Below are positions 42,806-51,010 of a DNA stretch of 64,000 nucleotides, piece after piece (the stretch's first letter is position 1; the number at the start of each line of letters is the position of its first letter). The position numbers and the translations under genes were made by a program. The notes below the pieces were generated by a model. The model worked only from the letters and a program-made list of their open reading frames with translations, was not told the origin of the DNA and searched no databases. The stretch is from Stigmatella ashevillena (GTDB lineage Bacteria; Myxococcota; Myxococcia; Myxococcales; Myxococcaceae): positions 9,604,425 to 9,668,424 of the forward strand of contig NZ_JAQNDM010000002.1 in assembly GCF_028368975.1 (NCBI RefSeq), written 5' to 3'.

Positions 42806-43527
42806 GTCGAGCAGTTGCCCTCGGCGTCGCTGCGTTCCTCGGCGCGTTGCCGAGCCTGGCGCTGGAGGTCTCCAACGCGCCGAGCAGGCCCATTCAGTCA
42901 CCGCGCACGGGCGCGGTGGAAGTGAAGTTGGGGGGCTACAAGCCCCGCATCGATACCGAGGAGGATCTGAAGGACACGCCTTACGCGGACACGTTTGGCG
43001 ACTCGTCCATGCTGCTGGTCGAGCTGGAGATTCAGCGCTACTTCTACCAGGGCATTGGCTCTGCGGGCCTGTCGGTCTCGGCCGGCTACGCGGAGAAGTA
43101 TGGGGATGCCGTCACCCTGGAAGGAGAGGTGTCCCCAGAGAAGACATCGCTCAAGGTGGTGCCGCTCCGGCTGAATGCGCTCTACAAGTTCGACTACGCG
43201 GCGTTCCGCTGGCACGTTCCGCTGGTGCCCTATGCGAAGGCAGGGCTCATCTATACGCCGTGGTGGACCTCCAAGGGCGCCAACACCCAGGAGGTGAACG
43301 GCCGCAAGGGCAAGGGCGGGCGTTGGGGCTACGGCCTCACCGCAGGTGTCTCCTTCCTGATGGATGTGCTGGAGCCCCGCCTGGCGCGTGACTTCGACTC
43401 GGACCTCGGCATCAACCACACCTACCTCTTCGCCGAGTACACGTACGCGGAAGTGAACAACTTCGGTAGCAACGGGTTGGTTCTGTCCAGCCGGCACTGG
43501 ATGTTCGGGTTGTCGCTGGATTACTAG
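42802..43527 (+). CDS. MXAN_2562-type outer-membrane beta-barrel protein
   Basis: This 241-residue protein has a signal peptide (VAAFLGALPSLALE) and alternating polar/hydrophobic strands with aromatic girdle residues (QRYFYQGIGSAGLSVSAGYA, YLFAEYTYAEVNNFG), ending in a terminal strand with aromatic last residue (MFGLSLDY), the usual outer-membrane barrel signal. The name MXAN_2562 family is from memory of the Myxococcus orthologue group. It overlaps the MYXO-CTERM protein gene, so an outer-membrane partnership is plausible. Confidence 0.78.
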   Translation: MSRAVALGVAAFLGALPSLALEVSNAPSRPIQSPRTGAVEVKLGGYKPRIDTEEDLKDTPYADTFGDSSMLLVELEIQRYFYQGIGSAGLSVSAGYAEKYGDAVTLEGEVSPEKTSLKVVPLRLNALYKFDYAAFRWHVPLVPYAKAGLIYTPWWTSKGANTQEVNGRKGKGGRWGYGLTAGVSFLMDVLEPRLARDFDSDLGINHTYLFAEYTYAEVNNFGSNGLVLSSRHWMFGLSLDY

Positions 43528-43537
43528 ACCGTCTTCT

Positions 43538-45322
43538 ATGCGGTCTCCTCCACGCGCGGTCTCGTCCCTCCTGTCTGTCTGGTGTGTGGCTGCCCTGGGG
43601 CTGAGTGCCTCCGGCTGCCACCGTTCGGTGAAGCCGGAGCTGGGGCTGGACCGCACGGTGGAGGCGGGGGTGCCGGTGGACTTTGGCTCACCGCGCGAGG
43701 ATGCGACCCCCGTCACCTGGGACTTTGGAGACCAGAGCTCCGAGGTGACGCAGGCCCGTATCTCCCATGCCTTCGCGAAGGCGGGGACGTACACGGTGCG
43801 GGCGCGGGAGGGCACGCGGGAGGTGGGCCGCGTGCAGCTCACCGCCGTTCCGCGGCCGGTGCTCCGGGCCATTCCCGCCGAGGCCCGGGTGGCCCTCTGG
43901 CTGCCCCAACTGCGCGGCACGGTGGAGCCCTTGTTGGCCTTCTACGAGCAGCTCGTGGGGCCCGAGCTCGCGAGGCGTCAGCTGGGCGATGCCCCCTTTC
44001 TTCCCCTGCTGGTGCGCAGCGCGCGGGGGGACTCCCAGCGGGTGGATCCTGAGGAGGGCTTCGGGCTCTTCCGGCTGCCTTCCTTCGAGGGCACGGTGGC
44101 GCTGCTGGGCGTGACGGATGGGCCGGCGGCCCTGGATGCGGTGCTCAAGGAGTTCGAGGCGGGCGGCACCCAGGTGCGGCGGCAGGAGGATGGCAGCGCG
44201 TCCGTCCAGCGAGGGCTGGGGGCCCCCATCACGCTGTTTCTCGATCGCGGCTATCTGTATCTGGCCATCCCTCAGGTGGAGACGGTGGAGCCAGGGCAGG
44301 CCGTGAGGGCGCAGGCGAGCGTCTCCCCGGACGCGGAGGCGCTGCGCGGGCTCATCGCGGGCTTTACCGGCCCCGGGCTCTCCGAGGTGCCGCTCCTGGA
44401 GCAGCTGCGCGGCAAGGTGGCCGAGGGCAATGCCTATGTCTTCACCTCCTTGGTCGAGGAAGGGCCGGGTTTCCCGGGCGCGTTGGTCTCGCTGAGGGTG
44501 CGGGAGGGGCTCGCGGAGCTGGATGGCTTCATGGCCTCCGAGAAGCCTTTGATGGAGGGCAAGCAAGGGCCTGTTCCTGCCTTGTTGGGCAATGCGCCCT
44601 CGGGCCCCGTGGCCGCGGCCATGGTGTCCGTGCCCCCGGAGCTGCTGGCCACCTGGATCTTCGGCGCGCCCGGCTCGCCGCGGCGCGTGGGGGTGGCAGA
44701 GGCCTGGAAGCAGGAGGGCATCGACGCCGAGGCGCTCACCCAGGCGATGCGGGGCGATGTGAGCTTGCTGGCGTACTTCGATGCGCCGGCCTTCTACCGG
44801 AACTTCCTGGCGAACAAGCGGCCCGAGCCGCGAGGGGCGCTGCTGCTGGAGGCGGGACTCACGCGCGCGGAGCCCGTGGTGGCGGTGCTGACGAAGGTGT
44901 TCGAGCAGGGCACCTGGAACGTGGAGACGGTGAAAGAGCCCGGCATGACACGCTTCCGGATGCGCTGGATGGACCAGCCCCTGCTGCTCTCGGTGACGTC
45001 GGACCGGCTGTGGCTCCAGGCGGGTGAACCCCTGGAGGCGCGGCCCAAGAAGAACGTGGGAGGGCTGCTGCAAGAGCGCTTCGGGTCCAGCGCCTTTGGG
45101 CCCGGGCACCTGTCGCTGATGGTGGATCTGGGCCAGCTGCGCGCCGATCTCGCGGCTCCCCGGGAGGTGCCCGGGGTGCCGCAGGTGCAGCTCGGCGCGG
45201 CGAAGGCGCTCGGTGGCGCCTTCCTGGAGCAGCTCACCCCGTTCGAGCATGCCTTCATGGACTTCTCCCCGGAAGAGGGGGGCGCCCGGTTGCGAGGCCG
45301 GGTGGTGCTGCGCACGCGATAA
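43538..45322 (+). CDS. PKD-domain lipoprotein of unknown function
   Basis: This 594-residue lipoprotein (signal ending LSASGC, Cys27) has one PKD-like domain at about 36-105 (PVTWDFGDQSSEVTQ, FAKAGTYTVRA). A long region of about 480 residues follows with an alternating pattern of short beta strands and helices (for example GTVALLGVTDGPAALDAVLK, LFLDRGYLYLAIP, DVSLLAYFDAPAFYRNF). I recognise no family in it. Repeated FDAPAFYRN and DRLWLQAGE strands suggest internal duplication. It follows the outer-membrane barrel gene by 10 bp and precedes the MoaD-MoaE fusion by 5 bp, so it may share a transcript. Confidence 0.7.
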   Translation: MRSPPRAVSSLLSVWCVAALGLSASGCHRSVKPELGLDRTVEAGVPVDFGSPREDATPVTWDFGDQSSEVTQARISHAFAKAGTYTVRAREGTREVGRVQLTAVPRPVLRAIPAEARVALWLPQLRGTVEPLLAFYEQLVGPELARRQLGDAPFLPLLVRSARGDSQRVDPEEGFGLFRLPSFEGTVALLGVTDGPAALDAVLKEFEAGGTQVRRQEDGSASVQRGLGAPITLFLDRGYLYLAIPQVETVEPGQAVRAQASVSPDAEALRGLIAGFTGPGLSEVPLLEQLRGKVAEGNAYVFTSLVEEGPGFPGALVSLRVREGLAELDGFMASEKPLMEGKQGPVPALLGNAPSGPVAAAMVSVPPELLATWIFGAPGSPRRVGVAEAWKQEGIDAEALTQAMRGDVSLLAYFDAPAFYRNFLANKRPEPRGALLLEAGLTRAEPVVAVLTKVFEQGTWNVETVKEPGMTRFRMRWMDQPLLLSVTSDRLWLQAGEPLEARPKKNVGGLLQERFGSSAFGPGHLSLMVDLGQLRADLAAPREVPGVPQVQLGAAKALGGAFLEQLTPFEHAFMDFSPEEGGARLRGRVVLRTR

Positions 45323-45327
45323 CAAAC

Positions 45328-45990
45328 ATGGGCACCCTCACCGTTCTTTATTTCGCCGCGGCCCGTGAGCGCGCCGGTCTGCCCCGCGAAGTGCTGGAGG
45401 TGGCTGAAGGGGCGCAGGTCAAGGAGGTGCTGCGCCTGCTGGTGGAGCGCCATCCCGCGCTCGGGCCCCTGTTGCCGCACCTGCGGGTCGCGGTGGACCA
45501 GGAGTTCGTCCAGGAGGACGCCGTGGTCCCGGCGGGCGCGGAGCTCGCGCTCATTCCGCCCGTGGCGGGAGGCTCAGGGCTGTTCGCGGTGGTGGACCGG
45601 GCGCTGCGGTTGGAGGAGGTGGTGGCGGCCGTGTCGGGCGAGGCCTACGGCGGGCTGGTGACGTTCTCGGGCTCGGTGCGCAACCAGACGCGCGGCCGGC
45701 GCGTGCTGCGGCTCGAGTACGAGGCCTATCCTCCCATGGCCGAGAAGCGGCTGGCGGCCATCGGCGCGGAGGCCGCGGAGCGCTTTGGCGGCACGCGGCT
45801 GGCCATCATGCACCGCGTGGGGACGCTGGAGCCCGGAGAGCTGGCGGTGGTCATTGCCGCCGCGGCCCCGCACCGGAAGGAGGCGTTCCTGGCCTGTGAG
45901 CACGCCATCGAGCGGCTCAAGCAGGATGTGCCCATCTGGAAGAAGGAGTTCTTCGAGGATGGAGAGATCTGGGTGGGACTGGGGCCCTGA
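45328..45990 (+). CDS. molybdopterin synthase MoaD-MoaE fusion
   Basis: This 220-residue protein fuses both subunits of molybdopterin synthase, which adds dithiolene sulfur to precursor Z in molybdenum cofactor synthesis. The N-terminal ubiquitin-like MoaD part (1-82) ends LIPPVAGG. The MoaE part follows directly from Ser83, with catalytic HRKEAFLACEHAIERLKQ and VPIWKKEFF. MoaD must have a free C-terminal Gly-Gly to carry its thiocarboxylate, so the chain should be cut after Gly82. M. tuberculosis MoaX, a similar fusion, is known to be cleaved there. No other Mo-cofactor gene is near. Confidence 0.9.
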   Translation: MGTLTVLYFAAARERAGLPREVLEVAEGAQVKEVLRLLVERHPALGPLLPHLRVAVDQEFVQEDAVVPAGAELALIPPVAGGSGLFAVVDRALRLEEVVAAVSGEAYGGLVTFSGSVRNQTRGRRVLRLEYEAYPPMAEKRLAAIGAEAAERFGGTRLAIMHRVGTLEPGELAVVIAAAAPHRKEAFLACEHAIERLKQDVPIWKKEFFEDGEIWVGLGP

Positions 45991-46007
45991 GCGGGGCGCT
46001 CACCGGG

Positions 46008-46658
46008 CTATTGGACGCTGAAGCTCGCGGGGACCTTGAGCTGCGTGCCGCCATCGCTGGGGGGCGGCGGGTCGGTGATGGGACGCAGGGGCGTATCGAC
46101 TCCCAGGCTCTTGCGCCGCTCGGCTTCCTTTTCCCGCGCTGCGGCGAGGACCCTCGCGTTGCTCTCCGCGATGCGCTCGGGGGTCCGTCCCGCGATGAGG
46201 AGGCCCAGCGGCGCGCTCAAGAACAAGAGGATGACCACGGCCAGCCACCCCATGTCCCGGAGCCGGAGCCCTGGCACCCGTTCCTTGGCGACCGAGTGCT
46301 GGAGGTAGAGGTGGAGCTCTCCCTTGGTGAGTCTCAGCGTGGAGCCCTCGAGGAGCTCCACGCTGATGCGGTCCTGCTGCCGCGCGAGCTGGGACTCGGG
46401 GACGGACTGGAAGCCTTCGCCGGGGAGGCTGCGCTCCAGCGTCACGCCCGGGGGAATGAAGATCCGGTAGCCGTGCTGGGTGCGCTCGGCCAGCAGGAAC
46501 GGCTCCTCGGGAAGGGTGAATCCATAGAGCTGCAGCGGCGCCTTCTGGTCCTGGGCGGCATGAACCTGCGGCTGGCCCGGACCGAAGCTCCAGGCTTCCG
46601 AGAGGGAGGTGCCCCAGTAGAGTTCACAGAAGAGGCCAGCGCTCGCGGTGGGTTTCAT
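46008..46658 (-). CDS. single-pass membrane protein with FHA-like N-terminal part
   Basis: This 216-residue protein has a beta-rich soluble part (about 1-125: LFCELYWGTSLSEAWSFGP, LYGFTLPEEPFLLAER, HGYRIFIPPGVTLERS, STLRLTKGELHLYLQ) that has the strand spacing of FHA-like modules, then one membrane helix (138-157) and a charged C-terminus ending in Pro-rich PPPPSDGG. No signal peptide is seen, so topology is N-in if FHA-like. I cannot name a family. It lies 22 bp after the M50 protease gene and may form part of its operon. Confidence 0.6.
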   Translation of the reverse strand: MKPTASAGLFCELYWGTSLSEAWSFGPGQPQVHAAQDQKAPLQLYGFTLPEEPFLLAERTQHGYRIFIPPGVTLERSLPGEGFQSVPESQLARQQDRISVELLEGSTLRLTKGELHLYLQHSVAKERVPGLRLRDMGWLAVVILLFLSAPLGLLIAGRTPERIAESNARVLAAAREKEAERRKSLGVDTPLRPITDPPPPSDGGTQLKVPASFSVQ

Positions 46659-46680
46659 GGGCCGCCAGAGGATAGAGCGT

Positions 46681-47925
46681 TCACCCCGTGTTCGCAGCGC
46701 CTCCGTCCACCGGAAGCGGCCCACCGTCTGGTTTTGTGCCTGGCACGGCTGCTGTCCCAGCGTCCGGGGCGGGAGGTGCCGGGGCAGGCGGCGCCGCAAG
46801 CCCCCCATCCCCGGCAAGCTCCCGCCTGGTTGCCTCCCCAGCATCCGGAGAGGGCGGTGGCAGGGGGAGGGCCCCGGAGACGGGGGGGGGTGTCTGCGGC
46901 GAGGGGAGGGCGCGGCGGACCTCGGCCACCGCCACGGCCAGGATGGCTCCGGTGATGGCCAGGAAGCCGAGGGTATGGGTCAGCGTCTCCACGCGCGGCG
47001 AGACCGGCTTGCCCCGGATCGACTCGATGGCGAGGAACACGAGGCGCCCTCCATCCAGGCCCGGAACCGGCAGCAGGTGCACCCACGCGAGCGCCACCGA
47101 GAGGGTTACCAGCACGCGCAGGAACGAGTCCCAGCCACTCGAGGCCGCGTCCGAGGATTGCCGCATCACGGTCACGGAGCTCGTGGGCTCCTCCAGCGGA
47201 TCGGGCCCGCGCACCATGCGCAGCAGGAGGTTGACGCCCTCGATGGCCACCCGCCGGGTGTGCAGCAGGGCCTGTGCGAGGGCCTCTCGGCTTCCGTGCT
47301 CGCGGAAGACATATTGCTGGCTCACCCCGATGCGGCCCACCCCCCGTTCATCGGCCCGGGGGTGCACCTGCACCACCCGCGTGTCCTCCTCGCGTGCCAC
47401 GACGAGAGTGCGCTCCTGCCCCGGGCTGCGGGCGATGATCGCCACGAAGTCCGACCAGCTCTTCGTGGGTTGTCCGTCCACGCTGAGAATGCGGTCCCCG
47501 GGGAGCAGCTGGGCGCGGGCGGCCTCCGAGCCGGGCACCACGGTGCCCACCGTGAGCGGCACCACCACGTGCGTCCCCGAGGTGTAGAGCGCGAAGAGGA
47601 TGCCCAGGGCGAGCAGGTAGTTGGCCAACGAGCCGGCCAGGGTGACGAGCACCCGCCTCCAGGGGCGTTGGGCGCTGTAGCTCTTCGCGTCGGCCTCCAG
47701 CCCCATCGCATGGGGGTTCATCCCATGGACGGTGGCCGACGCCCCCAGGGGGATGGCGGCGATGACGTACTCGGTACCGAAGAGCTGGAAGGACAGCAGG
47801 GGGGGACCAAAGCCCAGCGAGAAGCGCGGCACCCGCAGGCCGAGCAGCCTCGCGGCCACGAGGTGTCCCATTTCATGCACGGCCAGCAGCAGGCCGAAGG
47901 CGAGGAGAGCGAGGAGGGCGTACAT
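46681..47925 (-). CDS. second site-2 zinc metalloprotease (M50), one PDZ domain
   Basis: This 414-residue membrane protease has HEMGH at 17-21, then RVPRFSLGFGPPLLSF and RPWRRVLVTLAGSLANYLLAL (helices), a PDZ-like domain (VVPGSEAARAQLLPGDRILSV) and the third zinc-ligand block LLPVPGLDGGRLVFLA. It is clearly related to the RseP at 37869-39482 but shorter, with one PDZ. After the last helix comes a 90-residue Pro/Ala/Asp-rich tail (APPAPAPPAPDAGT) with no known fold. It follows the Nudix gene by 12 bp. The substrate is unknown. Confidence 0.88.
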   Translation of the reverse strand: MYALLALLAFGLLLAVHEMGHLVAARLLGLRVPRFSLGFGPPLLSFQLFGTEYVIAAIPLGASATVHGMNPHAMGLEADAKSYSAQRPWRRVLVTLAGSLANYLLALGILFALYTSGTHVVVPLTVGTVVPGSEAARAQLLPGDRILSVDGQPTKSWSDFVAIIARSPGQERTLVVAREEDTRVVQVHPRADERGVGRIGVSQQYVFREHGSREALAQALLHTRRVAIEGVNLLLRMVRGPDPLEEPTSSVTVMRQSSDAASSGWDSFLRVLVTLSVALAWVHLLPVPGLDGGRLVFLAIESIRGKPVSPRVETLTHTLGFLAITGAILAVAVAEVRRALPSPQTPPPVSGALPLPPPSPDAGEATRRELAGDGGLAAPPAPAPPAPDAGTAAVPGTKPDGGPLPVDGGAANTG

Positions 47926-47937
47926 CTGCGCGGTGCG

Positions 47938-48366
47938 TCAGAGCTTCCGGCGCTGGCCGGTCCGCTTGTAGGCCAGGTAGTCCGCGAGGATGGTGCCGTG
48001 ATCAAAGCAGAGTTCCGGCGGCAAGGCGTCGAGGGGGAAGGCCCGGGCCTCGGCGGCGTCATCCGCGCCTTGGGGCTCGCCCTGGGCCCGGCCGATGTAG
48101 ACGGTGGAGAGGGTGTGCTTGCGGGGATCCCGCTTCGGATCCGAGTAGGTGAAGAACTGCTCGATGAGCTCCACCGAGAGGCCCGTTTCCTCCTGGGCCT
48201 CGCGCACGGCGGCCGTGTGCAGGGGCTCGCCCTCGTCCACGAAGCCGCCAGGCAACGCCCAGCCCACGGGCGGGTTGGCGCGGCGGATGAGGACGATGCG
48301 CTCTCCTGTCAGCTCGATGATGCAGTCCACGGTGGGGGTCGGGTTCTTGAACTGGGTCTCGGCCAT
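47938..48366 (-). CDS. Nudix hydrolase, ADP-ribose pyrophosphatase type
   Basis: This 142-residue protein has the Nudix box [20 protein letters not shown] (then TGL) with all metal-binding Glu residues, preceded by [17 protein letters not shown]. The family hydrolyses nucleoside diphosphates linked to another moiety. The sequence is closest to ADP-ribose pyrophosphatases or dNTP sanitising enzymes. The start at 48366 drops an upstream, poorly conserved 13-residue extension. It heads the unit with the M50 protease and membrane protein. Confidence 0.88.
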   Translation of the reverse strand: MAETQFKNPTPTVDCIIELTGERIVLIRRANPPVGWALPGGFVDEGEPLHTAAVREAQEETGLSVELIEQFFTYSDPKRDPRKHTLSTVYIGRAQGEPQGADDAAEARAFPLDALPPELCFDHGTILADYLAYKRTGQRRKL

Positions 48367-48434
48367 GAGAGGGGAGTCTAACCCGGCCGTGCTCTGGCAC
48401 TGCACTCTGGCGCTCCATTGGTTATGGTGGGCGC

Positions 48435-48908
48435 GTGTCTACCCACCGCGTCCTCCTGCCTGCCTTGCTGGCCACCCTGGGCTGCAACACCTTCATCCAG
48501 AACCCGGGCCTCTACGAGCTGGAGCCCGTCGAGGTGCTGCGCGACGACTGCAGCCTGCTGTCGCCGGGCATGGATTTCTGGGATGGCTCCCTGCTCATCT
48601 CCGGGCAGGTGGTCCGCATGGTGGACTTCGAACTGCTGAACATGCAGCTCATCGGCCGTTTTCTGGCCGGCGGGGAGACGTTCACGGTGGATGGCAGCGT
48701 GGCCAATGCCAAGGTCATCGTCAACGGACAGGAATGCCTGCTGGACCAGGTGAGCGTCCACATTGATGCCGCCACCGTCTGCGAGAGCGAATTCAAGGGA
48801 ACCCTGCGCGTGCGCTATGAGGCGCGCCGGCCGGACAGCTGTGTCTGCGAGCTGTGGGCCAAGTTCAACGCGGTGCAGGATTCGTTGACCTGCGCTGCGA
48901 ATCCTTGA
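48435..48908 (+). CDS. small lipoprotein of unknown function
   Basis: This 157-residue protein begins with GTG and a signal ending in LLATLGC (Cys17, lipobox). The mature part contains seven more cysteines and beta-prone strands ([37 protein letters not shown]). I recognise no family. It is divergent from the Nudix gene, with 68 bp between starts, and stands 59 bp before acs. Confidence 0.65.
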   Translation: MSTHRVLLPALLATLGCNTFIQNPGLYELEPVEVLRDDCSLLSPGMDFWDGSLLISGQVVRMVDFELLNMQLIGRFLAGGETFTVDGSVANAKVIVNGQECLLDQVSVHIDAATVCESEFKGTLRVRYEARRPDSCVCELWAKFNAVQDSLTCAANP

Positions 48909-48967
48909 GCACGCCGCGCAGGCGACTTACAGAATAGGACTCTGTCCGTCGCGCTTGGAGGAAGCCC

Positions 48968-50929
48968 ATGGCCGAACCGCAGCGTCCGCAGCAGGAAATC
49001 CAGTCGGTTCTCTCTGAAAACCGGATCTTCGCCCCTCCCGAGGAGTTCTCGCGGCGGGCCCACCTGCGAAGCATGGAGGACTACCGCCGTCTCCGGGATG
49101 AAGCGGCGAAGGATCCTCAGGCCTACTGGGGCGCCCGGGCCCGCGAGGAGTTGTACTGGAAGGAGCCATTCAAAACCGTACTGGATTGGAAGCCTCCCCA
49201 CGCACGCTGGTTCATCGAGGGCCGCACCAACCTGGCCTACAACTGTTTGGACCGGCACCTGCCCAAGCTGAAGGACAAGCCGGCCATCCTCTTCGAGGGG
49301 GAGCCCGGCGACCGGCGCAGCATCACCTACGGCGAGCTGGCCTTGCAGGTGAACCGGCTGGCCAACGGGCTGAAGTCCCTGGGGGTGCGCAAGGGGGACC
49401 GGGTGGGCATCTACCTGCCCATGGTGCCCGAGGCGGCGGTGGCGATGCTGGCCTGCGCGCGCATTGGCGCCGTGCACTCGGTGGTATTTGGCGGTTTCTC
49501 CGCGGAGGCGCTGCAAGATCGCATGAACGATGCGGGCGCCAAGGTGCTGCTCACGGCGGATGGCGGCTGGCGCAAGGGCGCGGTGGTGCCGCTGAAGAAG
49601 AACGTGGATGCGGCCCTTCCGAACATGCGCACCATCGAGAAGGTGGTGGTGGCGAAGCGGGCCGGGGATGCCGGCACGCTCGGTCCCAAGGACATCTCCT
49701 GGGAGGAACTGGTCAAGGGCCAGAGCGACACCTGCGAGCCGGAGTGGGTGGAGAGCGAGCACCCGCTGTTTGTCCTCTACACCTCGGGCTCCACCGGAAA
49801 GCCCAAGGGGGTGCTGCACTCGACGGGTGGCTATTCGGTCTACGCGTCGCTGACCACGCGGTGGGTGTTCGACCTCAAGGAGGACGACATCTACTGGTGC
49901 ACCGCGGACGTGGGCTGGGTGACGGGGCACAGTTACGTCGTCTATGGCCCGATGCTGAACGGCGTGACGACGGTCCTCTACGAGGGCGCGCCCACGCAGC
50001 CGGGGCCGGAGCGGTTCTGGGAAATCATCGCCCGCTACAAGATCTCCATCCTCTATACGGCGCCCACCGCCATCCGGGCCTTCATGCGGCTGGGCGATGA
50101 CATCCCTCGCAAGCATGATCTGACCTCGCTGCGGCTGTTGGGCTCGGTGGGTGAGCCCATCAACCCCGAGGCCTGGATGTGGTACCGCGACGTCATTGGC
50201 GGGGGCCGTTGTCCTGTGGTGGACACGTGGTGGCAGACGGAGACGGGGGGGATCATGATCTCGCCGTTGCCGGGTGCCACGCCCACCAAGCCGGGCTCGG
50301 CCACGTTCCCGCTGCCGGGCATCCACGCGGAGATCCTGGACCGGGAAGGCACGCCGGTGCCGCAGGGGCAGGGCGGCTTGTTGTTCGTCACCCAGCCTTG
50401 GCCGGCCATGCTGCGCACGGTGTACGGAGACCCGGACCGCTACGTGAAGACGTACTTCAGCGATCTGCCGGGCAAGTACTTCACCGGCGATGGGGCCCGG
50501 ACGGACGCGGACGGCTACATCTGGCTCATGGGCCGCGTGGACGACGTGGTGAACGTCGCGGGCCACCGTCTGGGAACGGCGGAAGTGGAGAGCGCGCTGG
50601 TGGCGCACCCCCGGGTCGCCGAGGCGGCCGTGGTGGGAAGGCCCGACGATCTGAAGGGCACGGCGCTGGTGGCCTTCATCACGCTCAAGAAGGGCACGGC
50701 GCCCTCGCCCGAGCTGAAGAAGGAACTGGCCTCCCACGTGGCGAAGGAGATCGGCGCCATCGCCCGGCCGGACGAGCTCCGGTTCGCCGAGGCCCTGCCG
50801 AAGACGCGCTCGGGGAAGATCATGCGTCGGCTCCTGCGTGATGTGGCCTCGGGCAAGCAGACCACCGGGGACACCACCACCCTGGAGGATCTCAACGTCC
50901 TGGCGACGCTGCGCCAGGACGACGAGTAG
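48968..50929 (+). CDS. acs: acetyl-coenzyme A synthetase
   Basis: This 653-residue enzyme makes acetyl-CoA from acetate, ATP and CoA. It has the P-loop [34 protein letters not shown], the acetate pocket Trp in [31 protein letters not shown] and the regulatory Lys in [15 protein letters not shown]. That Lys is acetylated in many bacteria. Length is typical. GGAGGAA precedes the ATG by 6 bases. Confidence 0.96.
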   Translation: MAEPQRPQQEIQSVLSENRIFAPPEEFSRRAHLRSMEDYRRLRDEAAKDPQAYWGARAREELYWKEPFKTVLDWKPPHARWFIEGRTNLAYNCLDRHLPKLKDKPAILFEGEPGDRRSITYGELALQVNRLANGLKSLGVRKGDRVGIYLPMVPEAAVAMLACARIGAVHSVVFGGFSAEALQDRMNDAGAKVLLTADGGWRKGAVVPLKKNVDAALPNMRTIEKVVVAKRAGDAGTLGPKDISWEELVKGQSDTCEPEWVESEHPLFVLYTSGSTGKPKGVLHSTGGYSVYASLTTRWVFDLKEDDIYWCTADVGWVTGHSYVVYGPMLNGVTTVLYEGAPTQPGPERFWEIIARYKISILYTAPTAIRAFMRLGDDIPRKHDLTSLRLLGSVGEPINPEAWMWYRDVIGGGRCPVVDTWWQTETGGIMISPLPGATPTKPGSATFPLPGIHAEILDREGTPVPQGQGGLLFVTQPWPAMLRTVYGDPDRYVKTYFSDLPGKYFTGDGARTDADGYIWLMGRVDDVVNVAGHRLGTAEVESALVAHPRVAEAAVVGRPDDLKGTALVAFITLKKGTAPSPELKKELASHVAKEIGAIARPDELRFAEALPKTRSGKIMRRLLRDVASGKQTTGDTTTLEDLNVLATLRQDDE

Positions 50930-51010
50930 GCGCACGCGGGATTGGCCGCGGGCAGACCTTGGAGGTCTCGCCCGCGGTCCCGGCTGGGCCTCACTCGACA
51001 GGAAGAGGAA

